A stretch of DNA of 64,000 nt from Cloacibacillus sp. (GTDB taxonomy: Bacteria; Synergistota; Synergistia; Synergistales; Synergistaceae). The stretch lies in assembly GCA_036655895.1 (NCBI GenBank), contig JAVVPF010000010.1, positions 1 through 64,000 of the forward strand. Direction: 5' to 3'. The notes below the pieces were generated by a model. The model did not search any database and was not told the origin of the DNA. It worked only from the letters and a program-made list of their open reading frames with translations. This document shows, piece by piece, positions 9,798-16,994 of this stretch; within the stretch, counting starts at the first letter, position 1, and the number at the start of each line of letters is the position of its first letter. The position numbers and the translations under genes were made by a program.

Positions 9798-10011
9798 GGT
9801 CTTTTTTCTCCTCCACGGGAACGTCCGTCTCCGCGCCGTCCTGCGAGAGCAGTGTTATTTTTTTCTGCGCCTCTTCTAGATATCCGCGGCATTCCCTTAC
9901 AAGCGCGATGCCGCGTTCGTAGTCTAAAAGCGCCGTGTCGAGAGAGAGGGTCTCCCCCTCCATATCCTTTAAAATTTTCTCTAGTTCCGTCATCTTCGCC
10001 GTGAAGTCCAT
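9790..10011 (-). CDS. xseB: Exodeoxyribonuclease VII small subunit
   Basis: Small subunit of ExoVII, which partners the large subunit XseA in degrading single-stranded DNA. 73 residues, helical, with the family pattern LEKILKDMEGETLSLDTALL followed by YERGI. ATG 10011 is chosen because AAGGGAG precedes it by eight bases; the frame extends 25 codons further without a ribosome site. xseA, the usual neighbour, is not in the window. First gene of the minus-strand run to recN. Confidence 0.9.
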   Translation of the reverse strand: MDFTAKMTELEKILKDMEGETLSLDTALLDYERGIALVRECRGYLEEAQKKITLLSQDGAETDVPVEEKKDHE

Positions 10012-10057
10012 AATAAAATCTCCCTTCAAAATTTGCCGCCGTGTGGTGCGTTTTATG

Positions 10058-10107
10058 TTGCTTTTTTTAGATATACTATGATACAATGTCTAGGTTGATT
10101 GTTTCAA
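10058..10107. promoter_or_regulatory. Overlapping divergent promoters for rpmB (+) and xseB operon (-)
   Basis: Plus strand: TTGCTT (10058-10063), 18-base spacer, extended -10 TG-A-TACAAT (TACAAT at 10082-10087). Minus strand: TTGAAA (complement of 10102-10107), 18-base spacer, TATCAT (complement of 10078-10083). The two -10 elements overlap, so the promoters may exclude each other. This is pattern matching only. Confidence 0.45.
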
Positions 10108-10128
10108 GGTAAACAAGGGGGGAAACAT

Positions 10129-10323
10129 ATGTCAAAATTCTGTGATTGCTGCGGCCGCGGGCCGGTAACAGGAAACGCCGTCAGCCACTCCAACCGTCAT
10201 ACGAGACGCCGCTGGCTCATAAATCTTCAGAGCGTAAGGGTAGACGTAGGCGGTGGAGAGACTCGTAAACTTCGTATCTGCACGAAGTGCCTCCGTTCCG
10301 GAAAAGTACAAAGGGCCGTTTAA
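10129..10323 (+). CDS. rpmB: 50S ribosomal protein L28
   Basis: Large-subunit ribosomal protein of 64 residues, basic, with the family pattern GRGPVTGNAVSHSNRHTRR. It has four cysteines in two pairs (CDCC near residue 5 and CTKC near the end), as in the zinc-binding C+ form of L28. ATG 10129 has AAGGGGGG upstream. It is monocistronic: divergent from xseB, and its stop codon is embedded in a terminator. Confidence 0.96.
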   Translation: MSKFCDCCGRGPVTGNAVSHSNRHTRRRWLINLQSVRVDVGGGETRKLRICTKCLRSGKVQRAV

Positions 10324-10338
10324 CGCGGCTCTTTTTTT
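10312..10338 (+). terminator. rpmB intrinsic terminator
   Basis: Seven-base-pair stem AGGGCCG/CGGCTCT with one G-U pair and a seven-base loop, followed by seven T. The rpmB stop codon lies within the loop region. Confidence 0.8.
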
Positions 10339-10345
10339 ATCATTC

Positions 10346-10374
10346 ACTGCCGTCTTTCGGACGGCAGTTTTTTT
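10346..10374 (+). terminator. Second rpmB terminator
   Basis: ACTGCCGTC/GACGGCAGT, 9 bp, loop TTTCG, followed by a T run. It stands in tandem with the first terminator. It also lies just beyond the ftsK stop on the other strand, but has no T run in that direction. Confidence 0.85.
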
Positions 10375-10402
10375 ATGCTTTTCCATTTTCGCCTTCGTCA
10401 TA

Positions 10403-12766
10403 TCAGCCGTTGCGCGCGTCGTCAAGCAGCTCCTGCGCGCCGTCCTCGTCCACAAGTATCTCGCGTGGGCGCGCGCCGTCCGCGGCTCCCACTATGCCTA
10501 TCTGCTCCATCATGTCGATGAGCCTTGAGGCGCGCGAAAACCCGACGCGCAGACGCCTCTGGAGGCCGCTCGCTGAGGCTATGCCGGTGGACATTACGGT
10601 CTGAACGGCCTCGTCCAGCAGATCGTCGTCGTAGACGCCGCCCGCTCCGCAGCCTGTGTTCTCTCCGCCCTGCGCCTCTATTTCAATAAACTCCGGCTCA
10701 CCGAACGTATTTGTCAAATATCTAAGCCAGTCGCCAAGAATGGCCTCGTCTATCCACGGTGACTGTATCCTCACCGGCTTTGGATGCTTCGTTGAAAGAA
10801 AGAGCATGTCTCCCTTGCCGAGCAGTTTTTCCGCGCCTGCGCAGTCGATGATAGTTCGCGAGTCTGCGTTGCTGGGCAGTGTGAAGGCGACTCTGGCGGG
10901 GATGTTTGCCTTTATCAGCCCCGTTATTATATTTACAGAGGGGCGCTGCGTTGCCAGCATCAGGTGGATGCCGGTGGCGCGCGCCATTTGCGCGAGGCGG
11001 CAGATGTACTCCTCCACCTCTTTGGCAGCGGTCATCATCAAGTCGGCAAGTTCGTCCACAACGATTACGATGTGAGGCAGTCTGTCTTTCGGCAGCACCT
11101 TTTCATTGTATCCTTCTAGGTTCCTCACTCGTATCTTTGCGAAGGTCGTGTATCTTTTTTCCATCTCCCGAATGAGCCACGCAAGAGCCTGAACAGCCTT
11201 CTTCGGGTCTGTTACGGGAGGCGTCAGAAGATGCGGCAGCTTGTCGTAGACGGCCATTTCAACGCGCTTTGGGTCTACAAGTATCATGCGCAGCTCTTCC
11301 GGGCTGCGCTTTGAGCAAAGCCCCACTATGCAGGAGTTTACGAAGACGCTCTTGCCGGAGCCGGTGGTTCCCGCAACGAGAAGATGCGGCAGCTCTTCGA
11401 GGCCTACGATTACGGAATCTCCGTTTACGGCTACGCCGAACGGAAGAGGCAGCGAGAGCTTCGTCTTTTTGAAGCAGTCGTCCTCTATTACCGTGCGAAG
11501 CGGTATCCCGCGTCTGCGCGGGTTCGGTATCTCAATGCCGACGTAGGGCTTGCCCGGGATGGGCGCCTCGATGCGCAGGCTCGGGACGGCCATAGCAAGC
11601 GCGATGTCGTTTGCGAGCGCCGCCACCTTGCTTACCTTTATTCCCGGCGCAAGCTGTATCCTAAACTGTATAACGGTAGGCCCGATAAGTATTTCGGCTA
11701 AGTGCGACTCTATGCTGAACTGTTCGAGCGTCTTTACTATTTTTTCGCCAAGCGGCGCCGCCTTTTCCTCGTCCATCTCGTCTACGTGGCTCTCCTCCGG
11801 CCCGAATATTTCTATGGGCGGCGGGAATATCCCCTGCTTCACCCTGCGTGCCGCACGTCCGTCGAGATTGAAGCTGGGGTCCTGTATGAGCGCCGGTGCG
11901 TCGTCGTCCGCAAGAGTTGACGGGTCGTTATAGTCGACCTCTTCCTCAAAAGCAAGGCCGTCCTGCGGCAGTTCTTCTTCCTGGGGGCGTCCGCCGCCGA
12001 AGCGTAGCTGCGCCGCATCCGCGTGCTCCTCTTCGTATTTGAAATAGTCTCCGCTTGCCTTGCAGGCCGCGATATTCGGCGCGTACTCCTCTTCCTCTTC
12101 GATTGCTTCTTCTTCGTATCCTTCATCGTCAGGGGCGTTTGCAAGCTCTGACGGCTCTGATTTTTTTGCCGCTCTCCTGCTTCTTTTTCCCATCTGGCTG
12201 AAAGACGGCAGAGAGATATTGGGCAGTTTTAAATATGAGAATATATGGATATTAAAGAAGAGCATGGCAAAGTAGAGAAAAAGCAGGCCTGTTATGAAGG
12301 TGCCGAGCACGCCCGTCGTCTTATAGGCGGCGGTGCTGATAGCGATGCCCGCGTCTCCCGCCGCAAGGTACGGAAAGCGCGTCAGTTCTTCGCCGCCCGT
12401 AAGCCTGTTCAGGCCAAGAAGCAGCGACGCGAGCATGAATATGAAAAATGTCCCGCACCCCTGTTTTACGAGGCCCGACATATCTTTGCGCAGTATCGTA
12501 AGCACGCTTACGTAAAGCAAAAACAGGATGGGGATTATCACGGCGCCGCCAGCCGACGAAAGCAGCGCGTGCGCGAGGAAGGCGCCGCCCTGTCCCGTCC
12601 ACGGGGTGTAGAGCGCCGCTATGAGAAAGAGCAGGAAGAAAATGGTCAGCAGATTGGCTATCCTTCCGGCCCTCTGGAGATGTTGGAGTGATTCGCTGAA
12701 CCGTTCTCTCATGGAGACGGAGGGTTCTTTTTGTTCCCTGCGTCTTCCCGCGCTTTTTTCTCTCAT
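10403..12766 (-). CDS. ftsK: DNA translocase FtsK/SpoIIIE
   Basis: Septal, membrane-anchored DNA pump that clears chromosomes during division. 787 residues: about four membrane segments within residues 35-170, an acidic linker (about 200-300, many Glu/Asp), then the RecA-like motor with Walker A VAGTTGSGKSVFVNS and Walker B IVIVVDELADLMM, and a C-terminal winged-helix gamma domain (from about 715) that reads KOPS-type sites. The linker is short next to E. coli FtsK. ATGA overlap with tldD at 12763-12766. Confidence 0.96.
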   Translation of the reverse strand: MREKSAGRRREQKEPSVSMRERFSESLQHLQRAGRIANLLTIFFLLFLIAALYTPWTGQGGAFLAHALLSSAGGAVIIPILFLLYVSVLTILRKDMSGLVKQGCGTFFIFMLASLLLGLNRLTGGEELTRFPYLAAGDAGIAISTAAYKTTGVLGTFITGLLFLYFAMLFFNIHIFSYLKLPNISLPSFSQMGKRSRRAAKKSEPSELANAPDDEGYEEEAIEEEEEYAPNIAACKASGDYFKYEEEHADAAQLRFGGGRPQEEELPQDGLAFEEEVDYNDPSTLADDDAPALIQDPSFNLDGRAARRVKQGIFPPPIEIFGPEESHVDEMDEEKAAPLGEKIVKTLEQFSIESHLAEILIGPTVIQFRIQLAPGIKVSKVAALANDIALAMAVPSLRIEAPIPGKPYVGIEIPNPRRRGIPLRTVIEDDCFKKTKLSLPLPFGVAVNGDSVIVGLEELPHLLVAGTTGSGKSVFVNSCIVGLCSKRSPEELRMILVDPKRVEMAVYDKLPHLLTPPVTDPKKAVQALAWLIREMEKRYTTFAKIRVRNLEGYNEKVLPKDRLPHIVIVVDELADLMMTAAKEVEEYICRLAQMARATGIHLMLATQRPSVNIITGLIKANIPARVAFTLPSNADSRTIIDCAGAEKLLGKGDMLFLSTKHPKPVRIQSPWIDEAILGDWLRYLTNTFGEPEFIEIEAQGGENTGCGAGGVYDDDLLDEAVQTVMSTGIASASGLQRRLRVGFSRASRLIDMMEQIGIVGAADGARPREILVDEDGAQELLDDARNG

Positions 12767-14121
12767 GCTTCGCTTCCCCCGACTGTGAGAGATTCAATTA
12801 GCATAGACGGCTGGCCGTCGGTCACAGGGACGCCCTGCCCTGATTTTCCGCAGACGCCCGGGTCCATGATGAGGTTGCCGCCAAGCGCCGCTATGTTCAT
12901 CAGCGCCTCGGGGCCGTTGCCAGTTAGTATCGCGCCGCGCACAGGAGAGGTGACGCGCCCTTTTTCTATCAAATAGCCCTCTGTGACGTAAAAGACGAAA
13001 TCGCCCGAGGTCGGGTCTACTTCGCCGCCGCCCATTTTTTTAACGTAGAGGCCGTTTTGCGCCATTGCAAGCATCTCCTCTAAACTTGCGGCCCCGGGAA
13101 GAAGGTAGGTGTTGCTCATGCGCGGCACTGGGATGTTGCGGTAAGATTCTCTGCGCCCGTTGCCCGTAAGAGGAAGGCCGTAGAGCTTATGCGAGAGCAC
13201 GTCCGTCAGATACCCCTTCAATATCCCGTTTTCTATAAGCACCGTGCGCTGCGCTGGCGTGCCTTCGTCGTCAAAGCGGTAGGCGCCGTAAAGCCCTGGC
13301 ATAGGCGCTTCGTCGAGCATCGTGACGCTTTCGTGCGCCACCTTTTCGCCTATGCGTCCGCGGTATACGGAATAATCTTTTTCAACGATGTCGGCCTCCA
13401 GCCCGTGTCCGCACGCTTCGTGCACGATGGTGCCCCCCGCCTCTCCCGCCATTATGACGTTCATGCGTCCGGCGGGACAAGGTTTTGCCTCAAGCATCAA
13501 AAGCGCGCGCCGCAGCGCGGTCATAGCTATTTCAAGCGGCGCGCTGCCGTGCCAGAAGCCCTCTTCGCCAAGCGACATGCACCGTCTTTCGGAGCCCGTC
13601 TGGAGCACGCCGTTTTTCTCCGCTATCACCTGCGCTGTGAACGAGGAATAGTATCTGGTGTCCTCGGCCGTCGTGCCGTCGGGTTTGATTACGACGACTC
13701 TTTTATGCGACACGGTGTATCGGTAGGAGCTTTGCCTTATAAAAGAGGATTCTTTTTTTAACCGGTCGTCCGTCTCGCGGAAAAAATCCGCCGCGGGCGG
13801 CGCTATCTGCTCCGCCGGCCCAAAAAGCGGCGCGGACGACGCCGTTATGCGAAACGGCGATCCGAAGGCAAATTCAGAGCATCTTGAAAACGAGCCAGCC
13901 ACCGCCTCTTCAAGCAGGCCCGGCGCGTGCGCGTAAAAGGTGCGCCCGTTTGATATTATCCGGCTTCCAGCGCCGTCCGTAGCGGACGACGATATCTCGT
14001 CTATCTTTCCGTCCTCAAAATGTACGGAGTGTCCCTCTCCCTGCTGAAGGAAGACGTCTGCGTAGTCCGCGCCCTTTTTTAACGCCTTTTCTATGTTGTC
14101 GTGCAAAAATTGATAGTTCAT
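12763..14121 (-). CDS. tldD: TldD/PmbA family metalloprotease (TldD-like)
   Basis: 452 residues with the TldD zinc motif HEACGHGLEAD and the following DYSVYRGRIGEKVA. Together with a PmbA/TldE partner, the family cleaves unfolded peptides and matures some modified peptides and antitoxins. No pmbA is adjacent. The gene overlaps ftsK and the small gene upstream by four bases each, so all are probably co-translated. Confidence 0.9.
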   Translation of the reverse strand: MNYQFLHDNIEKALKKGADYADVFLQQGEGHSVHFEDGKIDEISSSATDGAGSRIISNGRTFYAHAPGLLEEAVAGSFSRCSEFAFGSPFRITASSAPLFGPAEQIAPPAADFFRETDDRLKKESSFIRQSSYRYTVSHKRVVVIKPDGTTAEDTRYYSSFTAQVIAEKNGVLQTGSERRCMSLGEEGFWHGSAPLEIAMTALRRALLMLEAKPCPAGRMNVIMAGEAGGTIVHEACGHGLEADIVEKDYSVYRGRIGEKVAHESVTMLDEAPMPGLYGAYRFDDEGTPAQRTVLIENGILKGYLTDVLSHKLYGLPLTGNGRRESYRNIPVPRMSNTYLLPGAASLEEMLAMAQNGLYVKKMGGGEVDPTSGDFVFYVTEGYLIEKGRVTSPVRGAILTGNGPEALMNIAALGGNLIMDPGVCGKSGQGVPVTDGQPSMLIESLTVGGSEA

Positions 14122-14396
14122 TTTATCTCTCCCGTGTCAGTCGTTTCATTGCAAGAGGCAGGTTTGTCGTCCTCTTCTTCCGTTTTTTGTATTTCAAGGC
14201 CTTCGGCGCGCAGCGCGCCGACCAGCCCCATGAGGTCGCCGTAAAGTTCTTTTGGCGTGAAGATGGTGACTCGTCCCGCCTTCGCGTCGTCGGTGCGCAG
14301 AAAGCCCAGCCCCTCCGCCGCGTCTATTATCCAACTTATATAGTATATATCTTTTTGAGGCACAGTAAGGCGTACCTCGCATATTTCCGGTTTCAT
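14118..14396 (-). CDS. Small DUF4911-like protein
   Basis: 92 residues, no signal peptide or membrane segment, with an acidic tail. It reads as a compact alpha/beta domain: a strand beginning EICEVRLTVPQKDIYYISWI, then LGFLRTDD and VTIFTPKELYGDLMGLVGAL. From memory it resembles DUF4911, a domain of unknown function; this was not checked. It sits between mltG and tldD with four-base overlaps on both sides, so it is real and co-translated. Confidence 0.75.
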   Translation of the reverse strand: MKPEICEVRLTVPQKDIYYISWIIDAAEGLGFLRTDDAKAGRVTIFTPKELYGDLMGLVGALRAEGLEIQKTEEEDDKPASCNETTDTGEIK

Positions 14397-15418
14397 GATC
14401 CCGCCCGCCTCTTTTTTTCTATATTTTGCTTTGCAATATGTTCTTCGTAGGTCTTGCTGAAGAGATGATGTCCGTCGGCCGCCGCGAAGAAAAATAAATA
14501 GTCGCCCGACGTCGGATAGAGCGCGCCAAGCCAGGCGTCCTCACCGGGAACACATATAGGCGCCGGGGGAAAGCCGCTGTGTATGTATGTATTGTACGGC
14601 GATTTTATTTCAAGGTCTTTATAGGTAAGACGCCGTTTTTTTACGTTTTGCATCTCCCATGAATAGACTACGGTAGCGCAGGACTGCATCCTCATATTTT
14701 TTTCGAGGCGCTTTAAAAAAATTCCGGCAAGCACTGGGCGTTCCGCGGCTATGCGCGCCTCGCCCTCGACCATTGAGGCAAGTATCCCGCGCTCGAAGAG
14801 CCACGAACGCGACGCCTCCTTCGGCAGTTTTGTACCTACTTTTTTGTACCATTGTTCCGACGCTCTTTTTACAAACTCGGAGGCCGCCTCTTTGCCGGGC
14901 GAGATGAAATAGGTCTCGGGCAGCAGATATGCCGCGCGCAGCACTGTTTTTGCAGGGATCAGCTCAAGCACCGGAGGGTAGAAATTGGCGTCGTCCGCTA
15001 GCGCCTTTTCAAAGAGCGAGCCGCCCGCTTCGTCTGCGCCGAAAAGCTTTGCCGCTCGTTCAAAGGTCGAGCCTGGAATGAGCGTCACCTTGTTCACCAC
15101 CGGCTTTGCGCGCAGCAGCTGCCGCACTACTCCAGCGGGCGAGCTTTTGCGCAGAGTGTAAAGCCCCGGCATCAGCCTGCGGTCTATACCGGCTGAGGCC
15201 ATCTCGCGCGAAAGTCGCCGCGCGTCGTCCGTGACGCCCGCCTCAACTATCTGCCGCGCGGCCGCAGCCGCAGTAGCCCCGCTTGGAATGAGCACCTCAT
15301 GTTTCGTCGTCCACTCGTCGGGAAGCTTGGGGTATGTATATGGTACGTAGAGGCATAAATAACAGAATGCCGAAATTGCCGTGATAAAAATAAAAAGGTC
15401 CTTCTTCGTGCCAAGCAT
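14393..15418 (-). CDS. mltG: Endolytic peptidoglycan transglycosylase MltG
   Basis: YceG-family lytic transglycosylase that cuts nascent glycan strands and sets their length. 341 residues: an N-terminal membrane anchor (about 8-28), a LysM-like region, then the catalytic domain with ILASMVEGEARIAAERP, whose Glu after MV is the expected catalytic residue. NMRMQSCATVVYS aligns with the E. coli stretch that usually reads LQTDPTVIYG, so the usual DP is CA here. First gene of the mltG-to-ftsK run. Confidence 0.93.
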   Translation of the reverse strand: MLGTKKDLFIFITAISAFCYLCLYVPYTYPKLPDEWTTKHEVLIPSGATAAAAARQIVEAGVTDDARRLSREMASAGIDRRLMPGLYTLRKSSPAGVVRQLLRAKPVVNKVTLIPGSTFERAAKLFGADEAGGSLFEKALADDANFYPPVLELIPAKTVLRAAYLLPETYFISPGKEAASEFVKRASEQWYKKVGTKLPKEASRSWLFERGILASMVEGEARIAAERPVLAGIFLKRLEKNMRMQSCATVVYSWEMQNVKKRRLTYKDLEIKSPYNTYIHSGFPPAPICVPGEDAWLGALYPTSGDYLFFFAAADGHHLFSKTYEEHIAKQNIEKKRRAGS

Positions 15419-15450
15419 CGACGCATCTCCTCAAGCTTAAAATCCTTGTT

Positions 15451-15479
15451 ATTATATATTAAAAAGTGCTGACTGTGAG
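15451..15479 (-). promoter_or_regulatory. Candidate mltG promoter
   Basis: On the minus strand CTCACA (complement of 15474-15479), 17-base spacer, then consensus TATAAT (complement of 15451-15456). It lies 33 bases before the mltG start and back to back with the serine-operon promoter. Confidence 0.45.
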
Positions 15480-15516
15480 CGAATCAGAACAAAATCATGA
15501 AAATGAGCCGACTGTA

Positions 15517-15545
15517 TTGACATTAAAAAATCTTAGCTGTATAAA
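15517..15545 (+). promoter_or_regulatory. Serine-operon promoter
   Basis: Consensus TTGACA (15517-15522), exactly 17 bases, then TATAAA (15540-15545). Transcription should start near 15552, about 32 bases before the leader ORF. It is the clearest sigma-70-type promoter in the window. Confidence 0.8.
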
Positions 15546-15583
15546 TGTAAACTAATTTAAGCTGGAGAGGGAAGGAACGCCGC

Positions 15584-15700
15584 GTGAAACAGATTTTGAA
15601 CACATCAGCATCTTCGTCATCGTCGTCAGCCTGCGAAAGTTCATCTTTCGGCGGCTCGCAGCGCCGCTGTCCTTCTCAAAGCGAAAATCCGAATTGCTGA
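15584..15700 (+). CDS. Serine-rich leader peptide (candidate attenuation leader)
   Basis: A 38-codon ORF, GTG to TGA, with AAGGAA six bases upstream. The peptide begins MKQILNTSASSSSSSACESS and contains 13 Ser and 3 Cys; codons 10-15 are six consecutive Ser codons (TCT, TCG, TCA, TCG, TCG, TCA). It lies between a consensus promoter and an intrinsic terminator, ahead of an operon for serine synthesis. I infer a regulatory peptide whose translation rate senses charged tRNA-Ser, as in trp or his leaders. The TCN run could be chance low complexity, but position, ribosome site and pathway all agree. Confidence 0.72.
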   Translation: MKQILNTSASSSSSSACESSSFGGSQRRCPSQSENPNC

Positions 15701-15768
15701 ATCGGCAAGCCTGAGGTTATTTACGGAAGACGTTTTGAGATCGGAAGTATTCTTTCGGTCTCTTTTTT
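15634..15768 (+). promoter_or_regulatory. Attenuator: competing hairpins and intrinsic terminator
   Basis: Segment 1 CGAAAG (15634-15639) pairs with segment 2 CTTTCG (15645-15650). Segment 2 extended, CTTTCGG (15645-15651), can also pair with segment 3 TCGGAAG (15741-15747), seven pairs including two G-U. Segment 3 is part of the 5' arm (15737-15747) of the terminator, whose 3' arm (15752-15762) begins with the same CTTTCGG; the 11-bp stem has two G-U pairs, a TATT loop and six T. So 1:2, 2:3 and 3:4 pairings are mutually exclusive, as in classical attenuators. Segments 1 and 2 lie just after the Ser-codon run. Confidence 0.7.
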
Positions 15769-15804
15769 ATTATTCCATTGATTTATAAGAGGGAGGTTTT
15801 ATCT

Positions 15805-16935
15805 TTGAAAAAATATCTGCTCACTCCGGGGCCAGTCGAAGTTCCGCCAGAAGTTTTACAGGCCGCTGGCAGGCCGCTCATAAGCCACCGGTGTGAAGAG
15901 TTCTCCGAGCTTTTCAGGCGTATAGAAGAAAAGCTGCACCAGCTTTTTGAGAGCGCGTCGCCCGTGGTCATACTGCCCTCATCGGGTACAGGAGCGCTTG
16001 AATGCGCCGCCGTAAATTTTCTGAGCGAAAAAGACAAGTTCATCTCGCTCTCCTGCGGCGCCTTTGGCGACCGTTTTCGCGAGATAGCGGAACGCACCGG
16101 CGCGCGCGGCCTCTACGCTGATTTTGAGCCGGGCACCGCCCCCGACGCGGCAAGCGCGGCCCAGCTGGTTTACGACAACCCAGAGGCCGCTGCCATCCTC
16201 ATTACGCACAACGAGACCTCGACCGGCGTCACCGCACAGCTTGAAGAGATAATATCCGCGCTGCCGCGCACAGAATCTTCCCCTCTTGTCATAGTGGACG
16301 GCGTGAGTTCCGTGGGCGCTATAGAATGCCTGCCGGAAAAATGGGGCGTAGACGTGCTCTGCACCGCATCGCAAAAGGGACTGATGACGCCTCCCGGGCT
16401 TGGCTTCGTCTGGCTTTCAAAGAGGGCGCTGGAAAGACTATCTTTGAGGCGCTCGCCGAGCTATTATTTTGATTTGAAGCTGCACCTTAAAAACATGACG
16501 GCCAAATCATTCGCAAACCCCTACACGCCGCCGGTATCGCTCTATTTTGCGCTTGACGCCGCGCTTGATCTGATATTGAAGGACGGAAAAGAGGCGTGGT
16601 TCTCAAAACGTAAAAAATACGCGCGCGCCTTCGCGGCGGCGCTAGAGGCGGCGGGCTTTGAGCTTTTCGTAAAGGACCCCGCGCTTCGTTCTCCGGGCCT
16701 TACGGCCTTCTTTCTGAAAGACGGGCAAAACGAGGCTTTCCGAAGCCGGCTTTCCGCGCTTGGAGTGACCACCGCCGGAGGTCAGGGCGCGCTTTCCGCT
16801 AAACTGGTGCGAGCCGCCCATTACAGCGACTGGGGCGAGCGCGAGCTTTCAGAAATAATATTTGCCATGTGCGCCGCAAACGAAACCGACGCCGCCTGCC
16901 CGCTTAAAAAGGCGCTTGATCTGTTTGGCGCGTGA
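15805..16935 (+). CDS. Class V PLP aminotransferase (likely phosphoserine/serine-type)
   Basis: Fold-type I aminotransferase, 376 residues, of the serine-pyruvate/alanine-glyoxylate aminotransferase family. Seen: N-terminal LLTPGPVEVPPEV, DGVSSVGAIE, and the PLP-lysine motif TASQKGLMTPPGLGF. The start is TTG 15805, because GGGAGG sits nine bases upstream and the product then begins KKYLLTPGPVE as family members do; the frame is open back to 15778. It directly precedes serA, so I infer that it makes phosphoserine from 3-phosphohydroxypyruvate in place of a classical SerC. Glyoxylate or pyruvate transamination is the alternative. Confidence 0.88.
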   Translation: MKKYLLTPGPVEVPPEVLQAAGRPLISHRCEEFSELFRRIEEKLHQLFESASPVVILPSSGTGALECAAVNFLSEKDKFISLSCGAFGDRFREIAERTGARGLYADFEPGTAPDAASAAQLVYDNPEAAAILITHNETSTGVTAQLEEIISALPRTESSPLVIVDGVSSVGAIECLPEKWGVDVLCTASQKGLMTPPGLGFVWLSKRALERLSLRRSPSYYFDLKLHLKNMTAKSFANPYTPPVSLYFALDAALDLILKDGKEAWFSKRKKYARAFAAALEAAGFELFVKDPALRSPGLTAFFLKDGQNEAFRSRLSALGVTTAGGQGALSAKLVRAAHYSDWGERELSEIIFAMCAANETDAACPLKKALDLFGA

Positions 16936-16994
16936 TTTCGTGATAATATTTTATATTTATAAAAAGAACATGACAGAGGGGACGAATATATAAT

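Noticed and set aside
10132-10455. 107-codon minus-strand frame across rpmB
   Set aside because: It covers rpmB and both its terminators and has no ribosome site or known motif.
15421-15804. T-box or serine riboswitch as an alternative reading of the serine leader
   Set aside because: I found no T-box signature or specifier-loop architecture; the leader ORF with Ser run explains the region better.
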